Source: Acidithiobacillus sp. (GTDB lineage: Bacteria > Pseudomonadota > Gammaproteobacteria > Acidithiobacillales > Acidithiobacillaceae). Taken from it: DNA of 36,019 bases. The stretch is from the NCBI GenBank assembly GCA_028065135.1, contig JAPTWR010000108.1, positions 1 through 36,019 on the forward strand, given 5' to 3'. Positions within the stretch are counted from its first letter, which is position 1; every line of letters starts with the position of its first letter. Both the position numbers and the translations under genes were made by a program. Under the pieces are notes generated by a model, which searched no databases, had not been told where the DNA came from, and was given only the letters and a program-made list of their open reading frames with translations. Positions 1-8,366 of the stretch are shown here, piece after piece.

Positions 1-452
1 AGCAATCCAAATGCCCATACGCTGTTGTGGGTAACCGGATAGGCCAGGATGGCGGGCTGCCCTATGGCCATAGGACTGGCCAATAAAGCGAGCAGCCATG
101 CCAGTCCCGCCCAGCGCCAAGATTTGGTGGCCACTTTAACGAGCAGGCCCGTTAACAAGGCATTCACAACGAAAATAAGCCATCCCTGAATGATAATGGA
201 TGCCCCGGAAACTCCAGCCAAAGCATAGAAGATCAGCGCAAAAGGCAGCAGACTCAGGATCTGGTTATCTTGGGTGAAGCGCCATGTGAACGGGAAACGC
301 CAGCCGTGGTGGACGATGCCTTGATAGATCAGCGCCATTTCCGCCATGTCGGGATTCAACGGAAGCGTTTGAAATGCCGTTCCCAAACTGCTGATGAGTG
401 CCGCAACAGAAAGTACCGCAAACAACCCCCACAACGCCCAGCGTTTAGCCAT
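1..452 (-). CDS. Partial integral membrane protein, possibly GT-C-like
   Basis: An open frame starts with ATG at 452 and runs off the left edge without a stop, giving about 150 residues. It begins with a hydrophobic segment (residues about 5-27), has a polar loop containing NPDMAEMALIYQG and TWRFTQDNQ, and continues with further hydrophobic stretches (about 70-105 and 115-135). A first transmembrane helix followed by an acidic loop is typical of GT-C glycosyltransferases, but that reading is inference. A GAGGA ribosome binding site lies just upstream, at the end of vapC, whose stop is only 8 bases away, so the gene may be co-transcribed with vapBC. The C-terminal part is missing, so no firm function can be given. 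Confidence 0.6.
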   Translation of the reverse strand, partial: MAKRWALWGLFAVLSVAALISSLGTAFQTLPLNPDMAEMALIYQGIVHHGWRFPFTWRFTQDNQILSLLPFALIFYALAGVSGASIIIQGWLIFVVNALLTGLLVKVATKSWRWAGLAWLLALLASPMAIGQPAILAYPVTHNSVWAFGL

Positions 453-460
453 GTTTTCCT

Positions 461-880
461 CTATCGTATGATCTGGACAGGGAAATCCACATTGAGGCTT
501 CCCCATACCCGATCAGCGGTCAGCACGGGAAGAGACAGGCGTTGCCCCAGCGCCAAGCAAGCCCGATCACCCAAGGATAATCCCAAGGCCTTGGTGGTGC
601 TCCATAATCTGCCGCTGGCTTCTGCATCGTCGGCGTTAAACGGCCATACTCGCAAACCCAAAGACCCCAAATCGCTGCGCAGGCCATCTACGTCCACACC
701 ACGAGCCACACATTTCTGCACTACCTCCGCCCAGTTGACACTGGACATCACCGCGGCAGGCAAGAGGGGGCGCACAGATTCCCCGCCGGGCTCATCATGA
801 AGCAATGCGAGCAATGCCGAGGCATCCAGTACATATTGAGGGGCTGCATCTTGCGATGGATCATTTTTCGCCGAAGTCAC
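461..880 (-). CDS. vapC: VapC-type PIN-domain toxin ribonuclease
   Basis: The product has 139 residues, the usual size of VapC toxins, which are magnesium-dependent RNases (often of tRNA) held inactive by a cognate antitoxin. The PIN acidic residues are all visible: D19 in YVLDASALLALL, E52 in SSVNWAEV, D105 in LSLGDRACLALG and D123 in VLTADRVW. Translation probably starts at GTG 880, because there is no internal methionine before the first active-site residue and this GTG overlaps the antitoxin stop by four bases (GTGA), the usual coupling in vapBC pairs. A complete active site suggests an active toxin. The pair may stabilise the element, but this is inferred from the family. Confidence 0.9.
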   Translation of the reverse strand: MTSAKNDPSQDAAPQYVLDASALLALLHDEPGGESVRPLLPAAVMSSVNWAEVVQKCVARGVDVDGLRSDLGSLGLRVWPFNADDAEASGRLWSTTKALGLSLGDRACLALGQRLSLPVLTADRVWGSLNVDFPVQIIR

Positions 881-1143
881 GCCTGATTTTCCATCTTTGC
901 CATCTCCCGGCGTTCGGCTATGAGTTCATCGGCAAGATGAACCGTGGATGGGATAGGAGAGAAGCGTCCTTCGATCCGCGCCCAAATGGCATCAGGCTTT
1001 TCCAGTACCAGCCGGTTGTTCTCTATGCGGGCCACCATGGATGTTCCTGGAGCCAGGCCCAATTCTTTGCGCAAGACGGCAGGAATGACAAGGCGCCCTT
1101 GCCGACCCAATGTAACTTCGATATGTTCGTGCGATGGTGTCAT
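877..1143 (-). CDS. vapB: AbrB/SpoVT-fold antitoxin of the VapC toxin
   Basis: This 88-residue protein has the swapped-hairpin DNA-binding signature of AbrB/MazE/VapB antitoxins at residues 9-50 (VTLGRQGRLVIPAVLRKEL and then a LAPGT turn). The tail, about residues 55-88, contains WARIEGRF and a charged helix and probably wraps the toxin. ATG 1143 is preferred to the longer frame starting at 1272, since it puts the start directly before the domain; no clear Shine-Dalgarno is visible. It overlaps vapC by four bases. Such antitoxins usually repress their own promoter, so an operator probably lies just above 1143, but no obvious palindrome was identified. Confidence 0.85.
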   Translation of the reverse strand: MTPSHEHIEVTLGRQGRLVIPAVLRKELGLAPGTSMVARIENNRLVLEKPDAIWARIEGRFSPIPSTVHLADELIAERREMAKMENQA

Positions 1144-1302
1144 AGAGAGAATTGTGGCACAAGGACGATGAATATGCCACATAGAATAGGGCAACCACTC
1201 AATTTTCTCGGATATTTCGTCAGCAAGGCTTGCAGCCTGCAAGGCAGGCATTCCTGAATAATGGGCTGGCACGGAACGTCATCACGCCCCTGCAATGGGT
1301 TT

Positions 1303-1449
1303 TTAGTCGAAGATGGTTAGAGGTTTGTCCCTGAGCATGAAATTGCCGATGTCTTGCAGGCTGCGCAAGTCCGATAGCTTCACGTTCCAGCCGGCTGCCG
1401 GCGTACTGCGCATGGCGTTGAAGAACAATCTCACGAACGCCTTGCTCTC
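1303..1449 (-). pseudogene. Possible 3-prime remnant of an unknown gene
   Basis: The gap from 1144 to 1599 contains no clear intact gene. On the minus strand a 48-codon open stretch ends at TAA 1303-1305 and reads like protein (KAFVRLFFNAMRST, then AAGWNVKLSDLRSLQDIGNF). It is closed upstream by TAA at 1450-1452 and has no convincing start or ribosome binding site. It may be the degraded C-terminus of a gene cut off when the toxin-antitoxin pair or the next gene was inserted. The family is not recognised and chance is possible. Confidence 0.2.
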
Positions 1450-1566
1450 TTAAAGGATCAGAACTTGCATGGTGCAACTCCACAAAGCCCTACACTTATC
1501 CCCATGCCTTCTTCTGATCTATCCAGCATTTTGCTTCCAGGCGCCTGAACATTATTAAATTTTTAG

Positions 1567-1572
1567 TATAAT
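1567..1572 (+). promoter_or_regulatory. Candidate -10 box upstream of the zinc-ribbon gene
   Basis: A perfect TATAAT lies 31 bases before the ATG at 1604 in a very A+T-rich stretch. No good -35 hexamer is seen at 16-18 bases, so the promoter is either activator-dependent or relies on the A+T-rich upstream DNA. Confidence 0.4.
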
Positions 1573-1603
1573 GGGGCAAAAGATCGCTTAAAAGGAAGAA
1601 TGG

Positions 1604-2401
1604 ATGGCTTGGCCGGGAATTATTATAGTACCAAATGATTTGTATAGTGTAGAACTACGCTCGATCTGCCCCATCTGTATGTTTATACAAGAGGTGACAA
1701 CATCGCGGCCAAAGCGATGCGAAAACTGCGGAGAGTTGTTTGCTACCGTACCTGTACCGAGCAACAATGGCACTGGTTATGGTCATGACGATTCGGTTGT
1801 TAGACGCATGGATATGTTGAACACACATTGTATTGACTCTTCGACACGAGAAGGAATGGGCATATACCGCATTTCAGAAAACGCCTTCCAGGTTATTTAT
1901 AATATGAAAAATCAGCAGAATAGTGAAGCGTGTTGCAACACCGACTTAGGTGCTCCTTTTGTTCTAGAGATGGAGCCTACATCAGACAATGCGAAGGAAC
2001 ACATTCATTATGCCATATATAGTGTTTATCGTTTATATACAGATACGCGCTTATATCATGGTACAACAATACGAAACGCCAAACGTATGATGTATTGTGG
2101 TTTTCGCCATGCAAAAACGCACCGTGATAAAACCAATGGCTTCTTTGCGGTCGAGAATGGTCTTAGATATGGTGGCATTGATAAAGAACCCGCAGTTTCG
2201 CATGCACAAGGCGCAATAGTTGATGTCCGATATGATGGTCTGGTTGCCAGAACTAGGCTAACTTGCAATGGCACAGCAATTAGACAGGTTCTCTCATCAA
2301 TGGCCGGATGCTGCCATGCACTGGAATACCGTGAGGATGGGAGGTCCATCGTATGGGCAGAGAGTGCCGCTGTATTTCCCGTGTCATGGGATATGACTTA
2401 G
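1604..2401 (+). CDS. Zinc-ribbon protein with possible ADP-ribosyltransferase fold
   Basis: The product has 265 residues. The N-terminus carries a four-cysteine zinc ribbon (C22, C25, C39, C42 in CPIC and CENCG). Around residues 151-167 it reads YHGTTIRNAKRMMYCGF, followed by NGFFA at about 178-182. This resembles the start of ADP-ribosyltransferase domains (Y-H-G-T, a helix ending in GF, then a G-[FY]-[FY]-A strand). No catalytic glutamate can be placed with certainty, so the fold and activity are inference. ATG 1604 follows AAGGAAG; ATG 1600 is out of frame and short. The gene is clearly richer in A+T than its neighbours and lies between vapBC and the conjugation group, which suggests separate acquisition. 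It could be a toxin, a defence effector or a host-modifying enzyme. Confidence 0.7.
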   Translation: MAWPGIIIVPNDLYSVELRSICPICMFIQEVTTSRPKRCENCGELFATVPVPSNNGTGYGHDDSVVRRMDMLNTHCIDSSTREGMGIYRISENAFQVIYNMKNQQNSEACCNTDLGAPFVLEMEPTSDNAKEHIHYAIYSVYRLYTDTRLYHGTTIRNAKRMMYCGFRHAKTHRDKTNGFFAVENGLRYGGIDKEPAVSHAQGAIVDVRYDGLVARTRLTCNGTAIRQVLSSMAGCCHALEYREDGRSIVWAESAAVFPVSWDMT

Positions 2402-2462
2402 TGACCAAATCTGCTGCGCAAGCCACGGGCTTTTTGACATTGGAAGGCTCAGTTTTTGTCTG

Positions 2463-2491
2463 TTAACACCAACAAGAATTTTTTCTATCAA
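2463..2491 (+). promoter_or_regulatory. Candidate sigma-70 promoter for the 2590-7467 group
   Basis: TTAACA (2463-2468) and TATCAA (2486-2491) are separated by 17 bases within an A+T-rich leader. Transcription would start near 2498, about 90 bases before the chosen ATG at 2590. This is the only reasonable promoter seen ahead of the helicase, TraB-like and MobI-like genes. Confidence 0.4.
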
Positions 2492-2589
2492 AGTTCAAAA
2501 TGTAAAAAATACATTGTTTTTTAACGCAATCTAACCAGATGCTTTTCGTTAGGCTTGAAATGTCGAAACTAAGCCATTTGGAGACCATC

Positions 2590-3510
2590 ATGGAAGTCGA
2601 AAGCCTCGTCGAATCATCTGTTTCCCCCCAGGCAACCATAGCCGATCGCAGTGAAAAAAAACCAGATCACTCATCTGGTAACAAGCGCCAAGCAAAGAAA
2701 CGTCCGCAATTCATGCTGCCCATGGCGGATATTCCCAGTGAAAAGAAAACGTCCAGCCGCGCCGGCATCAAACGGACGGTTTCCCTCAAAAGCCGAAATA
2801 CGCAGGACGTGTTCTTTCGTACGTACAGTTTCCTCAGCGCAGCGAATTACTTTCTGGAAATCGTGGCGCCGGGCATTGCCTCCACGCATCCGGATAAGCC
2901 GGAACATGCGGCCCTGGTCCGTCAGTTTCAGGAATTGACCCGCGACACCATGAAAAGCGTCAAGGAAAGCGTGGCGGAGCAAACCCAGATGGTGCGGGAG
3001 GCCATGGAAAATAACGGCATCGATCCGGATCCCGATGCCATGGTGTTTACCGAACCGTTGAACGAAGAAGCGGTGATCACGTCCCAACTCGACTCGGAGT
3101 TTCTGAGCCTGCTGGAAAGTGTGGATATGCTGGTTGGACTACGCGGTCTCGGATCCATTTTTTCCGTTTTCAGTCCGGACGAAATGAGCGCCATGGAGCG
3201 CAGCTTGCGGCGCGAAATCCTGTCCGTTTACCGGACATCGCTGCGTAATTCCCGTATCGCCATGCAGGCGGCCATGGGCCGTTATCGGCCACGTCCCGTG
3301 CCGGATGCGGCGGGTACCGCGACGACTGAGGCAACGGAAACATCGGCACCAGACTTGGCAGAACCGCCCGTGCCTGCGGATGCGTCAGAACCGGTTGACC
3401 CCAGCGCCGACGCCAGTGAGACGCCGACCGATCCGGAAACACCCATGGACCCATCTCCGGACGACGAGGGCACGGAAGAGGCCCATCCGCGCAAACGGGG
3501 TAGCGCCTAA
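2590..3510 (+). CDS. Unrecognised helical protein with Pro/Thr/Asp-rich tail
   Basis: The ATG at 2590 follows GGAG at 2580-2583 with six bases of spacing, better than the earlier in-frame ATGs at 2539 and 2560. The product is 306 residues: a basic N-terminus with several KK/KR clusters, a predicted helical core (about residues 70-250), and a low-complexity tail rich in P, T, D, E and A that ends in RKRGSA. The core segment LDSEFLSLLESVDMLVGLRG is reminiscent of the DUF1845/AcaB-like proteins of integrative conjugative elements, and the minus-strand gene at 8367-9137 has a similar stretch (RTLLGLLHRLDQVLVKMDG). The match is by eye and weak. The gene heads the helicase/TraB group. No function is claimed. 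Confidence 0.75.
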   Translation: MEVESLVESSVSPQATIADRSEKKPDHSSGNKRQAKKRPQFMLPMADIPSEKKTSSRAGIKRTVSLKSRNTQDVFFRTYSFLSAANYFLEIVAPGIASTHPDKPEHAALVRQFQELTRDTMKSVKESVAEQTQMVREAMENNGIDPDPDAMVFTEPLNEEAVITSQLDSEFLSLLESVDMLVGLRGLGSIFSVFSPDEMSAMERSLRREILSVYRTSLRNSRIAMQAAMGRYRPRPVPDAAGTATTEATETSAPDLAEPPVPADASEPVDPSADASETPTDPETPMDPSPDDEGTEEAHPRKRGSA

Positions 3511-3571
3511 ACGCGCCTTTAGACCGCAATGCACGCCCTGACTCCGATCGGGGCGCCACGGGAGAGATGGT

Positions 3572-5407
3572 GTGGCACTGAACGACGAACAACAGTCCGC
3601 CGTGAATCATCAGGGAAACCTGATGTTACTGGCCGGGGCAGGCTCCGGAAAAACGCTGGTACTCGCCAACCGATCCGCGGCCTTGCTGGCTTCCGGTCCC
3701 GGCAATCTGGTGGCGGTCTCCTTCACCAAGGATAGCGCCACGGAATTGGGTAATCGCATTCGCCTGCTTGCGCCCGGCAACGAAAAGCGGATTTATGCCA
3801 GCACCTTTCATGCCGCCGCCATGAGCCAACTCCGGCGGGCCGGCATCCATTTCAAGACCCTCGATCCCAGCGGACAGCGGATGTATCTGACCAGGGCGCT
3901 CGCCCAAACGGAAGAACCCATCGATCTGGACGACATGGCCAAAATTCTGGAAAAGAACAAAAGTTACATGACCCATCGCAGTCCTTCCGGTCCCGGCGCC
4001 AAGACCATTCTGGCCTACCAGAAAATGCTGGACGATGAGGACCTCAAGGACTTTTCCGACATGATCCTGTTCGCCGTCGAAGGCATGCAATCCGGGCAGG
4101 TGAAGCCCATCCCCATGCGCTGGTTGTTGGGGGACGAATTCCAGGATACGGACGAGGCCCAATATGCCTGGATACGCCTGCATCACGAATTGACCAACGC
4201 GGAGGTGACGCTGGTCGGGGACGACGATCAGAGCATTTACTCCTTCCGGCACGCCATGGGGTATGCCGGCATGGAACGCTTCGCCAGGGAGTTCGGGGCC
4301 ACCACCTTGCATTTATCCAAAAACTACCGCTGCGCACCGGACATCCTGATGCCGGCGGCCCGATTGGTCAGCCATAACCAGTACCGGGCGCCCAAACGCA
4401 TCATCCCGGCGGTCCTGACCCCGGGCGATCTATCGGTCATTCGTCCGTTGAACCGGGAACAGGAATCCGAAATGATCGTCGGCATCATCCATGAAGACCC
4501 TGGCGGATGGGCGGTGCTGGCCCGCACCAACCGGCTGCTGGATGAGCTGGAACTGAAATTGCAGCAAGCCGCCATGCCGTACACCCGACTGGGCGGCACC
4601 GGTTTTTGGGACCGTCATGAAATCAAACGCGTGCTGGGCATTCTGGAGGGGGTCGTCGCCGGTTCCCGGATCTTGGCGATGCCGGAGTCCGGTCGCCGCA
4701 CCGCGCTGGACCCGCTTCGCGCCGCAGCCGTACAAAAAGCCATGCGCAAGCACCAGGCGGACATCCGCCATGCCCTCAACATGGGGCTGGATATCTGCAA
4801 CATCAATCAACACCTGACCGATCATCTGCTGAGTCTGGTCAAAAATCATCCCATGTCGGAATGGTCCGCCATCATGGAACGGGAGAAAACGGCCATCAAG
4901 GAAGTCGGCGCAGACAACGGATCCAAAAGCATCCACAGCGCGACCCTGTTCATCAGTCTGTGGCATGGCTGGTGTAAAGTCGCCGGACAGGATACGGAGT
5001 TGATGTTGAGCGGATTCAACCGATGGCTGGACACCTTGCTCCCGTCCTTCGCCGAGCCCAGCGGCTGGGCCATCACCGCGCTCAAACGGGTCCGCGGCAC
5101 CATAGCGCAACGCGTCGCCTATGCCACCGGAAAAACCGGCGCCGGTTCCAAAGATGGGGCTGCGGCGGATCCCAACCGGATCGTGCTAACCACCATGCAT
5201 TCCGCCAAAGGCCTGGAATGGCCGAAAGTGCTCATTATCGCCGTGGAGGAAGGACTGGCGCCCCACATGGACGGTGAACTGGAGGAGGAGCGACGGCTGT
5301 TCTATGTGGCCATGACGCGCGCCAAACAGCGTTTGATCCTGTCTTCCGTCCGCGAAGGCAATATCTCGCCGTTCATTGCCGAATGCGGGCTGGAAATAGG
5401 TGGCTAA
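3572..5407 (+). CDS. UvrD/Rep-family superfamily 1 DNA helicase
   Basis: A 611-residue ATP-dependent 3-prime to 5-prime DNA helicase of the UvrD/Rep/PcrA family, at the short end for the family. All motifs are visible in order: Q-motif LNDEQQSAV (3-11), Walker A AGAGSGKT (21-28), motif Ia VSFTKDSATEL, Walker B DEFQD (188-192), motif III VGDDDQSIYSFRHA (about 215-228), NYR of motif IV, motif V TMHSAKGLEWPKV (about 541-553) and motif VI RRLFYVAMTRAK (about 574-585). Walker B begins LLGDEFQD rather than the usual VDEFQD. Translation starts at GTG 3572 after GGAGAG; the nearby ATG at 3567 ends within five codons. Its end overlaps the TraB-like gene. On an element such a helicase may serve replication, repair or strand transfer; it has no relaxase domain. 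Confidence 0.92.
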   Translation: MALNDEQQSAVNHQGNLMLLAGAGSGKTLVLANRSAALLASGPGNLVAVSFTKDSATELGNRIRLLAPGNEKRIYASTFHAAAMSQLRRAGIHFKTLDPSGQRMYLTRALAQTEEPIDLDDMAKILEKNKSYMTHRSPSGPGAKTILAYQKMLDDEDLKDFSDMILFAVEGMQSGQVKPIPMRWLLGDEFQDTDEAQYAWIRLHHELTNAEVTLVGDDDQSIYSFRHAMGYAGMERFAREFGATTLHLSKNYRCAPDILMPAARLVSHNQYRAPKRIIPAVLTPGDLSVIRPLNREQESEMIVGIIHEDPGGWAVLARTNRLLDELELKLQQAAMPYTRLGGTGFWDRHEIKRVLGILEGVVAGSRILAMPESGRRTALDPLRAAAVQKAMRKHQADIRHALNMGLDICNINQHLTDHLLSLVKNHPMSEWSAIMEREKTAIKEVGADNGSKSIHSATLFISLWHGWCKVAGQDTELMLSGFNRWLDTLLPSFAEPSGWAITALKRVRGTIAQRVAYATGKTGAGSKDGAAADPNRIVLTTMHSAKGLEWPKVLIIAVEEGLAPHMDGELEEERRLFYVAMTRAKQRLILSSVREGNISPFIAECGLEIGG

Positions 5408-6743
5408 CCCCATGCCGTGGTACCGCGATAGACGGTCCGCCATCGCCCTTCCCGTCCTCGCCGCGCTATCCGGAGGATTGGCCTGGAGTCCGCTGGGCCT
5501 TTTTGGACTGCTACCGATATTTCCGCTGTCTTACGGGTTCGCGCGCACTAAACGGCAACAGATCGCGGTGGTCGTCGGATATTACTTTGGAGCGCTCTGG
5601 AGCCTGGAAGGCGTCTTTGACGGATTCTGGCCTGCCGCGGCGCCTTGGGTGGGGTTGGCCGGCTGGACCGGCGCCACGCTGCTGATTTCGGCGCCGTGGG
5701 TACTGACGACATGGCTTGGCCCAGACACGTCCATCCTGCGCGGAATCCGCTTTTTGGTCAGTCTGCTGCTGACTGCGCTCCCTCCGCTGGGCGCATACGG
5801 GTTGGCGTCCCCATGGATCTTCGCCGCCGGCTGGTTCCCGGGTACCGGAATCACCGGGTTGATCCTGGGGGCCATCTGGCTTTCCATGCTGGCGGCATGG
5901 AGTAGTGAACTGCGAACGGCGCTGGATGGTGTTCATGTCTCGTGGTTTCACCGGTTCACGTCGGCGCCACCCCCCCCATTGCTGACCACCACCATCCTGG
6001 TCTTCGGCGTGATGGGCGCACTGGTCGCCAACCTGAGCTACCGGTCTCCCGCAGCACCCGCGCACTGGGCGGTCGTTCATACGGATTTGCCGGGATTTCG
6101 TGGCGCCGTGCCCGCCAAAGTCTGGGAACTTCGGCAGGTCCGCATCGCCCAAATTGCCATGAAGGCCATACAATCCCATCCCCAACACACCTATATTCTG
6201 TTCCCGGAGAATATCGCCGGCCCGCAGTTCCCCAATTTCTTCTCCGCGCTCATGGATCACGAGATGGCTTCCATGGCCCGCGCGCACGGCGATACCCTGC
6301 TGATCGGCGCGGACGATCTTGCCGGTCGGCATGACGATTATACGGACAGCCTGAACATCATGGGAAAGTATCTGGGACGTATTTCCGCGCGTCAGCCGGT
6401 ACCTTTGGGCGAATGGCGCCCCTGGGATCGCCATACCGCCGTGGCGGACTGGTGGCATCTCGGCGGCTACCAACTGGGCCGCCAAACCGTCGCCTGGGCC
6501 ATCTGCTACGAACAGATGCTGGTTTGGCCGGTGGCCTGGAATTTTCTGGGCGAAGGACCTCAACCCACCGTGCTGCTGGCTCCATCCAATCATGACTGGG
6601 CGCGCCACAGCCAGGAACCCGCCGTGCAGAAAATGGCCTTGCTGGCCTGGGCCAGGCTATACCAGGTTCCCGTGCTGTACGCCAACAACGGACCATCGAA
6701 ATCCAATTCTTCCGGGAGCATCCATCTTGCAAAACGGCCATAA
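5400..6743 (+). CDS. traB: TraB-like membrane amidase (Lnt/nitrilase superfamily)
   Basis: This 447-residue protein has an N-terminal half with five or six hydrophobic segments (about residues 15-215) and a periplasmic CN-hydrolase domain, the arrangement of apolipoprotein N-acyltransferase (Lnt) and of the Ti-plasmid conjugation protein TraB. The catalytic triad can be placed: E270 in LFPENIAGP, K323 in MGKYLGRI with the following PVPLGEWRPW loop, and C369 in AICYEQM. It is shorter than Lnt. Because conjugation-like genes flank it, TraB is favoured over chromosomal Lnt, but the exact substrate is unknown. GTG 5400 overlaps the helicase end by eight bases; ATG 5412 is an alternative, with AGGTGG eight bases upstream. 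The C-terminus overlaps the next gene. Confidence 0.75.
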   Translation: MANPMPWYRDRRSAIALPVLAALSGGLAWSPLGLFGLLPIFPLSYGFARTKRQQIAVVVGYYFGALWSLEGVFDGFWPAAAPWVGLAGWTGATLLISAPWVLTTWLGPDTSILRGIRFLVSLLLTALPPLGAYGLASPWIFAAGWFPGTGITGLILGAIWLSMLAAWSSELRTALDGVHVSWFHRFTSAPPPPLLTTTILVFGVMGALVANLSYRSPAAPAHWAVVHTDLPGFRGAVPAKVWELRQVRIAQIAMKAIQSHPQHTYILFPENIAGPQFPNFFSALMDHEMASMARAHGDTLLIGADDLAGRHDDYTDSLNIMGKYLGRISARQPVPLGEWRPWDRHTAVADWWHLGGYQLGRQTVAWAICYEQMLVWPVAWNFLGEGPQPTVLLAPSNHDWARHSQEPAVQKMALLAWARLYQVPVLYANNGPSKSNSSGSIHLAKRP

Positions 6744-7467
6744 TGACCCCTGGGCAAAGCTGGTCGGCGGCATGTTCGTGCAACAAGCCGTTCAGTATGA
6801 CCTGTTACAGAATATCCTCTATCAGGAAGCCAAGAAATTGGCGGGAGAATTCATGGCGCGCCGCGCTGGGCACTACATACGCGAAGCCGAATCCGATGAT
6901 GAAAAGTGGAGCGATCTTTCCCTACAGGTGAAAATGTTTCGCGGCACGGTGGTCATCCATTGGCGAAAACGGCAATGGTACAAATCCACCAAAACGAATA
7001 AGCGCACCATGATCGCCAACCACCTCAAGCGCGCAGGCGTCGGCAAATCCTATTTGAAGACGCTGAAAGCCGCAGCGAAATCCTGGGAGCAGGAGGAAGT
7101 TCTTTCCCTTGAGGAAACCTTCGAGCAGATCAGGACGACATCGTCGGGTTTGTCGCGCGCGAAAAAACATCTGACAAAACTGTCCAGCCAGATTGGGCAA
7201 ACCGTACCCAGTGACTTCATCCAGCGCAATCAGGAGGAAAGCGCGCAGGTCACTCTTGAGAGGATACAGAATCTGACCACGATACTGCAGGGTAAATTGT
7301 GGCCGAACGCGCGGCAGGAAGATATGGACGTGGGGTTTGTGCCGATCATCGACGAACAATCCGGTGTGTCACGGCAGGTAGACTCGGCCGCCGCAAATAC
7401 GGCCATTCGCGAATTGGTGGATTCCATACACAAGTTGAGCGGAATACTGTACCAGACATCCAGTTAG
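6727..7467 (+). CDS. MobI-like conjugation protein (tentative)
   Basis: The preferred start is TTG 6727, eight bases after GGGAG and inside the end of the TraB-like gene; ATG 6772 is the alternative. The product is 246 residues, soluble, helical and fairly basic. The order of features resembles MobI of SXT/IncA/C elements, which is needed for oriT processing: a strand with VVIHWRKRQWYKS, a basic KTNKR stretch, a SYLKTLKAAAKSWEQEEV helix, then an EETFEQIR helix and a coiled-coil region. The similarity was judged by eye and is uncertain. Family members usually sit beside oriT, so the flanking DNA after 7467 deserves attention. If not MobI, it is an unknown transfer-associated protein. Confidence 0.55.
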   Translation: MQNGHNDPWAKLVGGMFVQQAVQYDLLQNILYQEAKKLAGEFMARRAGHYIREAESDDEKWSDLSLQVKMFRGTVVIHWRKRQWYKSTKTNKRTMIANHLKRAGVGKSYLKTLKAAAKSWEQEEVLSLEETFEQIRTTSSGLSRAKKHLTKLSSQIGQTVPSDFIQRNQEESAQVTLERIQNLTTILQGKLWPNARQEDMDVGFVPIIDEQSGVSRQVDSAAANTAIRELVDSIHKLSGILYQTSS

Positions 7468-7481
7468 AGACGTTTTGCGCA

Positions 7482-7498
7482 GGGATCAAATTGATCCC
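7482..7498. repeat. 17-bp palindrome GGGATCAA-A-TTGATCCC
   Basis: A perfect 8-bp dyad with a one-base centre lies between the convergent MobI-like and membrane-protein genes. A near-copy, GGGATCAA-T-TTGGTCCC, is at 29349-29365. The tiny centre argues for a protein-bound DNA site more than an RNA hairpin. Its role is unknown. Confidence 0.6.
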
Positions 7499-7544
7499 GG
7501 CCGATGCAGCGATTCTGCGTTATCTGGGACGTCATGCCACCCGC

Positions 7545-8327
7545 TCACAACGTGTCGAAGGCTTCTCGTATATCCGACTGTACAACAGCGGTTTGAAAGC
7601 GAAGATCTGTTGACGTTGTACCGTCCCAAGGAAGAAATCGGGAAATCACGGAAACCGATGCCTGGATAAGCACCAGCAATCCCAGGATGGAGACCGCCGC
7701 TTCCGCAAGTCCGCCTCCAGATGCCGTGCCGTACAGTGCGGCGAGAAGCAGCGTGGCGAACCAGGGAATATATGTCCACAGCAATCCCAGCCAGGCCAAT
7801 TCCTGCTCCGGGAATAGCACCGGAGAAACATAAGGCGCCGGGCCGTTCCCGTGATACCAATCGAACGCCCGTTGCTTGCTGCCGAAGAACCATAACAGCG
7901 CCAACTGTTTATCCGATCTTTTCAGCCACAGCCAACCGCCGAACCTGCGCCACCACGATACCACAATGTAAAGACAGGGTATGGTGAATAAAAAAATGGA
8001 CACTGCCGCGCAACACAACAAGAACAAAGGGTCAATGGCAAAAACCATCGGTTTTGCCGTGTGCGCAATCATGTACAGAAACAGTAACGCACACCCCAAC
8101 GCCCCGCCGGATGCACAGAAAGCCAGAGTCCAACGCAAGCGCCTACCCGTCTCGCCCATGCCATAGAGAAACCTGAAATACGCCTTTTCCGGTCGGCTGC
8201 CGCCGCCCATGGCAAAGGCCCCACGCCAATAATCTTTCAGCGTTATCTCCTGGCCTGTAGTTTTCCTGCTGGATGATCGAAAAAGCAGGTACATCAGGGG
8301 AACGACACCGGCCTCACAATCCATCAT
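7545..8327 (-). CDS. Four-helix integral membrane protein, unknown function
   Basis: The start at ATG 8327 follows AAGGAG at a normal distance, so the track-length start at 8351 is not used. The product is 260 residues. It has a soluble N-terminal part with KDYWRGAFAMGGG and FRFLYGMGETGRR, then four hydrophobic helices (about residues 66-88, 98-125, 178-200 and 206-230), with the WWRRFGGWLWLKR loop between helices two and three. The family is not recognised. It lies 39 bases after the 8367-9137 gene on the same strand, so the two probably form an operon. The neighbours suggest an inner-membrane role in conjugation, but nothing in the sequence proves it. Confidence 0.75.
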   Translation of the reverse strand: MMDCEAGVVPLMYLLFRSSSRKTTGQEITLKDYWRGAFAMGGGSRPEKAYFRFLYGMGETGRRLRWTLAFCASGGALGCALLFLYMIAHTAKPMVFAIDPLFLLCCAAVSIFLFTIPCLYIVVSWWRRFGGWLWLKRSDKQLALLWFFGSKQRAFDWYHGNGPAPYVSPVLFPEQELAWLGLLWTYIPWFATLLLAALYGTASGGGLAEAAVSILGLLVLIQASVSVISRFLPWDGTTSTDLRFQTAVVQSDIREAFDTL

Positions 8328-8366
8328 ACGTTCTCTCCTTCGCCTGCCCACATCGCAATCTGCTGC

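Noticed and set aside
1220..1483. 87-codon minus-strand frame in the first gap
   Set aside because: Composition is poor and no start signal is seen; the adjacent frame ending at 1303 looks more like protein.
2434..2439. TTGACA as a -35 box
   Set aside because: No -10-like hexamer lies 16-18 bases downstream; TTAACA/TATCAA at 2463-2491 fits better.
5511..6608. 365-codon minus-strand open frame
   Set aside because: It is antisense to the TraB-like gene; composition is dominated by Gln, Arg and Pro, and there is no start signal.
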